Of a stretch of DNA of 13,478 nt, positions 5,856-11,763 are shown piece after piece. A model generated the notes under the pieces. That model made no database searches. It had not been told where the DNA came from and was given only the letters and a program-made list of their open reading frames with translations. Position 1 is the stretch's first letter; every line of letters begins with the position of its first letter. A program made the translations under genes and the position numbers. The DNA is from Desulfobulbaceae bacterium (GTDB lineage Bacteria > Desulfobacterota > Desulfobulbia > Desulfobulbales > Desulfobulbaceae), in assembly GCA_011322715.1 (NCBI GenBank), contig DRLX01000265.1:1-13478 (forward strand), given 5' to 3'.

Positions 5856-6902
5856 TCATTCGACAACAACACAAGATTTACCGGCACAGACTTCACCGAT
5901 CTTCTCCGCCGCAACCACACCACGCTTATGCATCGCCGACAGGAGATCATCCGCCTGTTCTGCGGGCAAGGCGAGCAGCAGGCCACCGGAGGTCTGTGGA
6001 TCATACAACAGTTCCTGTTCCTTGTCCGTCAGGGTTGCACGCAGAACCAGCGACGGGGCGACCATCTGCTGATTGGCATGATTACTGCCCGTGTTTTCAC
6101 CTTTTTTATACATGGCAAGCGCGGCCGGGTAAAACGGGAGTCTGTCATAAAAGAGCCTGATTTCCACATTGCTGCCCGTTGCCATCTCAAGCGAATGGCC
6201 GATGATTCCAAATCCCGTAATATCCGTGCAGGCATGGATATCATAGGCAAGGGCCGCCTCAATGGCGGTTCCATTTAGAGCGGCCAGTGACGGCAGAACG
6301 TCGCGTTCAATTTCAGCAAAGGGCAATTTTCCTGAACGGACCGCATTAAACAGTACCCCCGAGCCAAGGGGTTTGGTGAGAATCAGGGCGTCTCCCGGGA
6401 CGGCGCCGCTATTGGTCAGGATTTTATCGGGATGAACAACGCCGTTGACGCAGAGCCCGTACTTTGGCTCATCATCCTCAACGGAATGGCCCCCGACCAG
6501 GCCGGCACCGGCCTCCACCACCTTGTCATGGCCGCCACGGAGAATTTCCTTGAGTACGCCCATATCAAGTTTTTTTGCCGGAAACATGACCACATTAAGC
6601 GCCGTCAGCGGCCTGCCGCCCATGGAATAAATATCCGATATGGAATTGGCGGCGGCGATCTGACCGAACCAGTAGGGATCATCGACCGGTGGGGTAATGA
6701 AATCAATGGTATTCACCATGGCAATCGTATCGCTGAGCCGATACACTGCCGCATCATCGGCCGTATCAAAGCCGACCAGCAGGTCAGGGTCCGTTGACGG
6801 CTGTAATCCTGCAAGGGCGTCCGACAGGACCGTCGGACCAATTTTAGCCGCTCACCCGCAGGTTTTTGCCATCCCGGTAAGTGTTTTTTTCTTCCACCAC
6901 AT
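5856..6902 (-). CDS. selD: Selenide, water dikinase SelD with selenocysteine at residue 17
   Basis: Makes selenophosphate from selenide and ATP, the selenium donor for selenocysteine. Read from ATG 6902, with the UGA at 6854-6852 as Sec, the protein is 348 aa, the usual SelD length, and starts MWWKKKTLTGMAKTCGU then AAKIGP. This is the expected LT...GU/C-AAK-I catalytic loop. Without recoding, the frame begins only at GTG 6746 (Val53) and lacks the catalytic loop. Downstream motifs are intact: GFDTADDAAVY (metal/ATP site), NTIDFITPPVDDPYWFGQIA, AAANSISDIYSMGG, and YDPQTSGGLL near the C-terminus. CAGGTG lies 7 nt ahead of the ATG, and a stop just upstream prevents further extension. A SECIS hairpin follows the UGA. 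The gene stands alone here; selA, selB and selC are not in the window. Confidence 0.94.
6819..6854 (-). promoter_or_regulatory. Bacterial SECIS element and recoded UGA of selD
   Basis: The UGA (6854-6852) is followed on the minus strand by GUCCGAC-GGUCCU-GUCGGAC (6838-6819). This is a perfect 7-pair stem with a 6-nt loop opening with GGUC, the loop sequence SelB recognises in known bacterial SECIS hairpins. The loop begins 20 nt after the UGA, within the usual range. This is strong evidence that the codon is read as selenocysteine. Confidence 0.9.
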
Positions 6903-7028
6903 CACGTATCACCTGAAAAATAGGAGTATCCGGCAGACTGTTTTTCCATAGGTGTCGGCCGGAAAATCATGCCATCCACGTGCAGACAAGAAACCAGGGT
7001 TTAATTGACCACGCTGGAATAACATGGT

Positions 7029-7046
7029 AATTATTATAGAATAATT
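7029..7046. repeat. AT-rich inverted repeat
   Basis: AATTATT-ATAG-AATAATT, perfect 7-bp arms with a 4-bp centre. It overlaps the TATAAT hexamer on the minus strand, so it could be an operator. Only the symmetry is certain. Confidence 0.5.
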
Positions 7047-7050
7047 TTCT

Positions 7051-7072
7051 AAAGTAGACCCTTCTCTACTTT
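7051..7072. repeat. Inverted repeat AAAGTAGA / TCTACTTT
   Basis: Perfect 8-bp arms around CCCTTC, 4 bp from the preceding AT-rich inverted repeat. No T run follows on either strand at the right distance, so it looks more like an operator or mRNA hairpin than a terminator. Confidence 0.5.
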
Positions 7073-7213
7073 GGCTGAAAAGTCAAATAGGAATGAACTA
7101 TTGCACATACCCTCGTTATCGATTTTTCCTGTACCCACTCCCGAAAAGAACATCGGTAAAAAACGAATAGCCGGGAAAACAGACGATTACAAACATGAAA
7201 GTGGAGGGAAATA

Positions 7214-7582
7214 ATGGCACGATTTTTCTTTGGTCTTGGAGCATTACTCGCGGGTTTGGCCGTCGCGGCCGGTGCCTATGGCGCTCACGGCGCTGAAACC
7301 TCGCTTGGTCACGAACAGGCAACCTGGATAACCAAAGCAGCCCGGTATCAGATGTATCATGGTCTGGCCATGCTCGCCATCGCCTGGGCCTGCCTGCAAT
7401 GGCCGGATCAGGCCGGGTTCTTTTTTCTTGCCGGTTTTCTTTTTCTGGCCGGTACGATTTGTTTTTCCGGTAGTCTGTACCTGATGGCCTTTACCAAAAT
7501 GCGTCTTGGCTACGTAACACCGTTGGGAGGACTTGCCTATATCGCCGGCTGGCTGGTGATGGTTATCGGTGCCTGGAGCTGA
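7214..7582 (+). CDS. DUF423 family inner-membrane protein
   Basis: A 122-aa integral membrane protein with four hydrophobic segments. The family hallmarks are present: GAYGAHGAE near residues 20-28, a YHGLAMLA segment after the first helix, FSGSLYLMAF in the third helix, and TPLGGLAYIAGW near the end. This is the DUF423 (YwdK/YgdD-like) family, of unknown biochemical role. The ribosome site GGAGGG is placed about 7 nt before the ATG. It is monocistronic: selD is divergent and the CAP gene convergent. The length is normal. Confidence 0.9.
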   Translation: MARFFFGLGALLAGLAVAAGAYGAHGAETSLGHEQATWITKAARYQMYHGLAMLAIAWACLQWPDQAGFFFLAGFLFLAGTICFSGSLYLMAFTKMRLGYVTPLGGLAYIAGWLVMVIGAWS

Positions 7583-7634
7583 GGACTGACAAGGGATATG
7601 TTTTTTTTCATCCCATCCCTGGAACTTTTGTCTG

Positions 7635-8324
7635 CTATTGCAGCAGCAGTTGCATTATCGGGGTAAGAAGTTTTGAATTTCCTGAACCGTCTGATTGTCG
7701 GCATCCACCAAGACTTCTGGTATCAGCAGTTTCGCTAAACCAGATGACCGCGTAATGCTGGTACAGCCCTACTCCCATGGCCGGCCAGTTTTTACCGCTC
7801 CAACTTCCCTGTTCAAGGATGACGTCCCTGTGGGGCGTGCTTTGCTGCCAACCCGCAAGTGCGGCTTCTGCGGTGACCTGGCCACCTGAGGAATAGGCAA
7901 TTTCGTAACCGGTCCCCAGATAAACACCCTGGGAGATCTGTCTGGGTTTGTCCCACATCTCCGGGGCCTCATGGTGGTCTGCGGTGTAACACATGGCATG
8001 CCACAGTTCGGGATGCCAGTTGGACCAGCTATGCATGTTGCATGCCTGTCCATTATAGCCGGTGCCGGTATCGGGACGATTGGCATTGAGGTCCCGGACA
8101 TGCCATTGACCAACAAGGGTCAGGGAATACGAAACCGGAACCGGAGCTAAGCCGTTTTGTACCCGGTACTGATTCAGCAGCTGCACCAGTTTTGCCTCTT
8201 CCACACTGAGGCAGGTTCCGGGACTTACCGGACCGGCCTGGGCGCTGCACAGGGGAAAAAGGCCTATAATCAAAACGATACAGACACAAACCCTGGACGG
8301 CAATCTTCTTTTCTTCAGTAGCAT
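7635..8324 (-). CDS. Exported CAP-domain (SCP/PR1-like) protein
   Basis: A 229-aa secreted protein. A signal peptide (MLLKKRR, then a hydrophobic core, cleavage near AQA-G about residue 31) leads into a CAP domain. Its N-terminal helix is LVQLLNQYRVQNGLAPVPVS, with the first conserved His region in GQWHVRDL. The second half has the typical AALAGWQQSTPHRDVIL and a closing sheet WPAMGVGLYQHYAVIWFSE. Five Cys in the mature part suggest disulfides in the periplasm or outside. CAP proteins have varied roles (lipid binding, proteolysis-like activity), and the substrate here is not predictable. The ATG has AAGGG about 8 nt upstream. It is the third gene of a minus-strand run after signal peptidase I, separated by 108 bp. 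Confidence 0.85.
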   Translation of the reverse strand: MLLKKRRLPSRVCVCIVLIIGLFPLCSAQAGPVSPGTCLSVEEAKLVQLLNQYRVQNGLAPVPVSYSLTLVGQWHVRDLNANRPDTGTGYNGQACNMHSWSNWHPELWHAMCYTADHHEAPEMWDKPRQISQGVYLGTGYEIAYSSGGQVTAEAALAGWQQSTPHRDVILEQGSWSGKNWPAMGVGLYQHYAVIWFSETADTRSLGGCRQSDGSGNSKLLTPIMQLLLQ

Positions 8325-8432
8325 GGATATTTCCCTTGTAACGAACAGTCCTCTGTCGTTTAACGGATTATCATCTCTTGTTGGGATATCATCGACAATA
8401 CCCTCTCAATTCATGCAAAAGTCCTGCCTGAA

Positions 8433-9146
8433 TCAGTGGATATTCATCCCTGTCCGTGCCCATTCAACGCGATGCCTGCTCGTATCCCATGAAAAAAGAA
8501 TAACAAAGGGCCTGCCGATAAGATTTTCATTCGGTACAAATCCCCATTTCCTGCTGTCGACACTGTGGTCCCGGTTATCACCAAGAACAAAATATGCCCC
8601 TGCAGGGACCTTAAACCGTCTTGTTGCTCTGTCTGCAGAGCCATCCCCGTCAAACATCACTGCATGGTCCCTGTCGCCAAATCTCTCTTTTCCCTCCCAG
8701 GTAAAGTGTTCCTTGGAATGCAGCGCCGCCCTGTCCCGGATGCAGGCCGGTTGCACAATGACCTGTTTGCCGTTGAGAAAGAGTGAATGATCTTTAAGAA
8801 CAACTACATCGCCGGGCAGACCGATAATACGTTTCAAATAGACCTGGCGTTTATCCAGGGGATAGGCAAAGAGGACGATATCTCCCCGCTGAGGAGAACC
8901 GGTATTAAGAATTCTTGTATGAAAGAAGGGTAATCGCAGGACGTAACAGGTGATATCGGCCAGAAGAATGTCACCAATATACAGGGTGGGCAGCATGGAT
9001 TCTGAAACCACCCGGACAGGAAGCAGGACAAACAGCCGCAGCCCGACCAGAACAAGCAAACAGGCTATCAGGATCCTGCCCGGACGCAGAATAGAGCGTT
9101 TGTTGTGACCTCTGCAACAGGGTGATTGATCGAGCTTTACAGCCAT
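8433..9146 (-). CDS. lepB: Signal peptidase I (S26 family)
   Basis: Membrane protease (237 aa) that removes signal peptides from Sec and Tat substrates. One N-terminal membrane anchor (about residues 22-42) is followed by the catalytic Ser in SESMLPTL (about residues 49-56), the general-base Lys in YLKRIIGLPGDVV, and the conserved GDNRDHSVDSRKWGFV box near residue 192. All catalytic parts are present. AAGGCGG lies a few bases before the ATG. It follows the DUF192 gene by 49 bp and is followed by the CAP gene, so it is probably co-transcribed with other secretion genes. Whether it is the only signal peptidase or a dedicated extra copy cannot be told from this window. Confidence 0.93.
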   Translation of the reverse strand: MAVKLDQSPCCRGHNKRSILRPGRILIACLLVLVGLRLFVLLPVRVVSESMLPTLYIGDILLADITCYVLRLPFFHTRILNTGSPQRGDIVLFAYPLDKRQVYLKRIIGLPGDVVVLKDHSLFLNGKQVIVQPACIRDRAALHSKEHFTWEGKERFGDRDHAVMFDGDGSADRATRRFKVPAGAYFVLGDNRDHSVDSRKWGFVPNENLIGRPFVILFSWDTSRHRVEWARTGMNIH

Positions 9147-9195
9147 TTTCCGCCTTAAGCAACCTACAGATCCGTGAAGTTATCAAACAGGTCGA

Positions 9196-9726
9196 TCAAT
9201 GAACACTTTCCACCATAAGCATTGTCGTATCACCGGTGAGGAAATGGCACGCCAGGTAACCTGCCGGAACCTCCAGGGCATAACGATAAGGCGCCGCAGC
9301 CGAATACAGTTTTCGCTTGCCGGAGAAGCCGGGTGGTTCCGCCGTCATATGTTCTACATTGACAAGTTTTCCCGACTGGTCAAAAAAGGCGATATCCAGG
9401 GGGGCGAAAACGCCACGCATGTGAAAACGACTGGTGAATTGCCTGCCGAAATCAAACAGGATCGCGCTATGACTGATAACATCCGGACAGATATACTGAT
9501 AGCCTGCGGCCAGCTCTAAGGGTTCATCGGCAATCCTGGCCAGGAGAAAAAGTTTCTTTCCCCGGTCATTGAACAGGAGAATCTTCTTTTCCTGCATGGA
9601 GGTCCAGCCGCCGGTGGTCTGTACACAGGAGGATGCAGAGCCGGCGCTGGCCACACCACCGGCAAGAACAAGAGCAGTGAGACAACTGTATAGGAAAAAA
9701 TCGATCACATATCGCTTCATTCTCAT
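9196..9726 (-). CDS. Exported DUF192 family protein
   Basis: A 176-aa protein with an N-terminal signal peptide (residues about 1-27, cleavage near VASA-G). The DUF192 (COG1430) pattern is clear in the second half: ILFDFGRQFTSRFHMRGVFAPLDIAFFD corresponds to the family's usual F-x-M-x-N-T-x-x-P-L-D-I-x-F-F-D, then GKLVNVEHMTAEPP and YRYALEVPAGY. The N-terminal Cys-containing region (SSCVQTTGG) is specific to this protein. Function of the family is unknown. The start is uncertain: ATG 9726, ATG 9720 and TTG 9735 are in frame, and none has a clear ribosome site. A strong terminator hairpin ends only 17 bp upstream of ATG 9726, which crowds the promoter or leaves the gene behind an attenuator. 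Confidence 0.82.
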   Translation of the reverse strand: MRMKRYVIDFFLYSCLTALVLAGGVASAGSASSCVQTTGGWTSMQEKKILLFNDRGKKLFLLARIADEPLELAAGYQYICPDVISHSAILFDFGRQFTSRFHMRGVFAPLDIAFFDQSGKLVNVEHMTAEPPGFSGKRKLYSAAAPYRYALEVPAGYLACHFLTGDTTMLMVESVH

Positions 9727-9743
9727 TTTGAACAATGTCAGGT

Positions 9744-9780
9744 AAAAAAACCTTGAATCCCGTAGAAAGAGGATTCAAGG
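9744..9780 (-). terminator. Rho-independent terminator upstream of the DUF192 gene
   Basis: Perfect 10-bp arms CCTTGAATCC / GGATTCAAGG around a 10-nt loop, followed on the minus strand by T7. It would end the transcript of the poly-Thr gene. On the plus strand it is followed only by TTTGAGAGTTTT, so it is weaker in that direction. Confidence 0.88.
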
Positions 9781-9859
9781 TTTGAGAGTTTTCAAGAGTG
9801 GCCGAATCCTTTGGCGGCCGGTGCATGCTTTTACTGCGTTTCTTCTGTCATCGAACGGG

Positions 9860-10150
9860 TTATCTCTCGTTGGAATTTGCGGTAGTAGTAGGAGTAGGAG
9901 TTGTTGTCGTGGTAGTTGTAGTCGTTGTGGTTGTCGTTGTTGTCGTTGTTGTGTCAGTGGCCGGTCCCTGCGCATTTGTTGCCTGGGCATGGGCGGGAAG
10001 AATAACCGAATTTACCACCGGTTTGCTCCATTTGGAAGATACCGCCAGGGCGCCGGCAACAGCGGTGCCAACGGCAATCTTTTTCAGGGCTTTTCTTCGG
10101 GATTGATTCACACCTTGTCCTTTCCCATCATCATTTTTTTGATCCTGCAT
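9860..10150 (-). CDS. Small Tat-exported protein with poly-threonine tail
   Basis: A 96-aa protein not assigned to a named family. A 17-residue polar N-region precedes the twin-arginine motif SRRKALKK (Arg18-Arg19) and a weakly hydrophobic core, then KWSKPVVNSVILPAHAQ (40-56), with a signal-peptidase site at AHA-Q. I recognise the Trp-x-x-Pro-Val-Val...Leu-Pro-Ala-His-Ala pattern from other small Tat proteins. The predicted mature part is only 41 residues, 24 of them Thr, including an unbroken run of 18 (67-84), then PTPTTT and a short ANSNER end. AAAGGAGG ahead of the ATG is the strongest ribosome site in the window. It is divergent from the nucleotidyltransferase/PqqD/kinase-glycosyltransferase genes and ends at a strong terminator. 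A role as substrate of those enzymes is attractive but not shown; it could also be a spacer-like cell-surface peptide. Confidence 0.85.
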   Translation of the reverse strand: MQDQKNDDGKGQGVNQSRRKALKKIAVGTAVAGALAVSSKWSKPVVNSVILPAHAQATNAQGPATDTTTTTTTTTTTTTTTTTTPTPTTTANSNER

Positions 10151-10312
10151 AATTCCTCCTTTTAGCTAATAGTCATTCTTGATGGATCAAATTACCATGA
10201 TCAACAACATGGGGCTATCTTTTTTAAAAAAAAATCCCTGATAAACCAGGAAAAATCTGGTAGTTTTTTTGGTTGTTTTCCTCCTACCTTATCCGGCCGG
10301 CGTGATACCATA
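10151..10312. other. Divergent promoter region of the poly-Thr / nucleotidyltransferase genes
   Basis: A 162-bp AT-rich region. It contains the palindrome TTGATGGATCAA (10179-10190), a further ATCAA half-site close by, a run TTTTTTAAAAAAAAA (10220-10234), and the 15-mer shared with 3292-3306. On the minus strand that 15-mer plus the T9 run could act as a weak terminator or attenuator. No promoter matched the consensus well enough to assign. Confidence 0.4.
10237..10251. repeat. Semi-palindromic 15-mer, copy 2
   Basis: Identical to the 15-mer at 3292-3306. On the minus strand, TTCCTG-GTTTAT-CAGGGA forms 6 pairs (one G-U) and is followed after 0-1 nt by T9, so this copy can also be read as a weak intrinsic terminator in the leader of the poly-Thr gene. 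Confidence 0.35.
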
Positions 10313-11461
10313 ATGAAATCTTCTGCCCAGCAGCACAAACAGTTCCTCATTGACTGTCTCAATCTGAGTTTGCATGGTGTCTCTTCCGGCGACCATATAC
10401 CTCAGCTCAATGAGAATCAGTGGCCGGGTCTTGAGGCACAAGCCGAATACCATTCCGTGGCGCCGCTGGTCTATCGAGTTATCCAGCAGCATGACATCCA
10501 TGTCCCCCAACAGCAGCTACAAAAAATAAAGGGACTGGTGCTTCGTCATCGACGCGCCAACGGTATTCGCTTTTCCTGCCTGCAGGAGATAGCCACCCTG
10601 TTTACCGACAACGGTATCGAACTTATCGCCTTAAAAGGCGCCGCCCTGGCCCATATCCTCTATGACGATCCCTCCCTGCGACCGATGAACGATATGGACC
10701 TTCTTATTGCCCCGGAAAAAGCGGAAGCTGCGGCCCATCTCCTTTCCGGACTGGGCTATTCCATGCCCCATGGTCTGCACCGTTTCAACCACCGGCCCCA
10801 CCACCTGCCCATGCTGCAGAAAAAGGTGCAGGGGTTGACCGTCACCATTGAACTGCACACGGACACCATGCACCGTGATTCGCCGGAATCAATGACCATC
10901 CATGACCTGACCGAACAACCGCAAACCTTCCAATGTGGTCAGACCCGCATCAAGGCCATGGGCCACATGGACATGCTTTATCATCTCTGCAGGCATGGCT
11001 TCTCGGCTTCAAGAGAACTGCGGCTGATCCACCTCTATGATATTATGGCCTATGCGACAAAATTTCACGACCGGATTGACTGGCCAAAACTACGCACACA
11101 GTATCCCTATGTGATCAATGGAATCCGGTGTGTCCATTTTATATTCCCGTGCCCGGGTGCTCTTGCCGAGACATTTCAGCCGCCGACCATACGACCACCG
11201 GACCGGTGCGGCGAGGCAATGAGACCGCTTTCAAAAATTGTTAAAAAGGGTCGACCATGGTCAACTGTTTTTAAAGAACTTTTTTTTCCCTCTCCCTGGT
11301 GGAAACACGCCTATTACGGCATCAAGCCGGAGGACTCGCTTCTGCAATGCAACTGGCTCATCCATCCGGCAATGGTTGTCCGCTGGCTCTCCTTACGTTG
11401 TATATCAGCGGGATACCGCCTCTTTCATCCTCCACAACTCAACAACCAGGAATCCCAATAA
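10313..11461 (+). CDS. Nucleotidyltransferase family protein (NTP_transf_5-like)
   Basis: A 382-aa cytoplasmic protein. The minimal nucleotidyltransferase motif is seen: IELIALKGAAL (102-112), then LRPMNDMDLLI (122-132) with the metal-binding Asp127 and Asp129. An N-terminal helical part precedes it, and the C-terminal part has FPSPWWKHAYYGI and WLIHPAMVVRWLSLR, which recur in this family. Members act in peptide and polysaccharide gene clusters; in lasso-peptide clusters a member is reported to add sugar to a phosphorylated peptide. Substrate here is unknown. The ATG at 10313 has no good ribosome site. The stop overlaps the PqqD-like ATG by 1 bp, so the two are coupled. Confidence 0.85.
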   Translation: MKSSAQQHKQFLIDCLNLSLHGVSSGDHIPQLNENQWPGLEAQAEYHSVAPLVYRVIQQHDIHVPQQQLQKIKGLVLRHRRANGIRFSCLQEIATLFTDNGIELIALKGAALAHILYDDPSLRPMNDMDLLIAPEKAEAAAHLLSGLGYSMPHGLHRFNHRPHHLPMLQKKVQGLTVTIELHTDTMHRDSPESMTIHDLTEQPQTFQCGQTRIKAMGHMDMLYHLCRHGFSASRELRLIHLYDIMAYATKFHDRIDWPKLRTQYPYVINGIRCVHFIFPCPGALAETFQPPTIRPPDRCGEAMRPLSKIVKKGRPWSTVFKELFFPSPWWKHAYYGIKPEDSLLQCNWLIHPAMVVRWLSLRCISAGYRLFHPPQLNNQESQ

Positions 11462-11733
11462 TGGATCAATCAAAATATCCCCTCCAAAATGAAGGCTATA
11501 TGCTGGAAGAACTTGACGGCGAACTCCTGCTCTACCATCTTGACCAGACAAAAACCGTGTACCTCAACAACTCGGCCGCCGTTGTCTGGCATCTCTGTAA
11601 CGGAACCAATACTGTTGCCGACATAATCGCCCTGCTTACGGTACATTTTCCCGAGTCAGCGGATGCAATCCCCGCCGATGTGGAACAAACCCTGCAAAGC
11701 CTGCAGGATGCGGGCGCCCTCTCCCTTGATTAA
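11461..11733 (+). CDS. PqqD-like peptide-binding protein
   Basis: A 90-aa protein of the PqqD fold. The β-hairpin part (residues 13-36: GYMLEELDGELLLYHLD, then TKTVYLNNSAAVVW) is followed by helices NTVADIIALLTVHFPE and VEQTLQSLQDAGALSL. The pattern 'Y-L-N...A-x-x-V-W-x-L-x-x-G-x-x-T' is the family hallmark. PqqD proteins hold a precursor peptide's leader for a modifying enzyme (PQQ synthesis, lasso-peptide B1 protein, and an uncharacterised group encoded with HprK-related kinases). ATG 11461 overlaps the preceding stop; a longer frame from 11299 overlaps the nucleotidyltransferase and is not believed. An AGGAA site lies upstream. It is followed after 30 bp by the kinase-glycosyltransferase gene. 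Confidence 0.9.
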   Translation: MDQSKYPLQNEGYMLEELDGELLLYHLDQTKTVYLNNSAAVVWHLCNGTNTVADIIALLTVHFPESADAIPADVEQTLQSLQDAGALSLD

Positions 11734-11763
11734 CTCAATAAAAATACATCAATAAAAAAATCC

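Larger units (their letters stand above)
6903..7213. other. Intergenic region between selD and DUF423 gene
   Basis: Divergent region without a recognisable gene or tRNA. It holds two neighbouring inverted repeats (7029-7046 and 7051-7072). A TATAAT on the minus strand (7038-7033) could be the selD -10 but lacks a good -35. A plus-strand TTGACC (7005-7010) has no convincing -10. GGAGGG just ahead of 7214 is the ribosome site of the DUF423 gene. Confidence 0.4.

Noticed and set aside
6909..6949. A short upstream frame starting MEKQSAGYSYF on the minus strand whose UGA overlaps the selD ATG
   Set aside because: It has no ribosome site and only 14 codons. The TGATG overlap is suggestive of coupling but too likely by chance.
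7590..7632. Possible terminator between the DUF423 and CAP genes
   Set aside because: GGGAT and ATCCC can pair, but the T8 run is in the loop rather than after the stem, so it does not fit an intrinsic terminator on either strand.
9798..10106. Plus-strand frame with a long poly-Val segment
   Set aside because: It is the complement of the poly-Thr tract. The opposite strand has the strong ribosome site, the twin-arginine signal and the signal-peptidase site.
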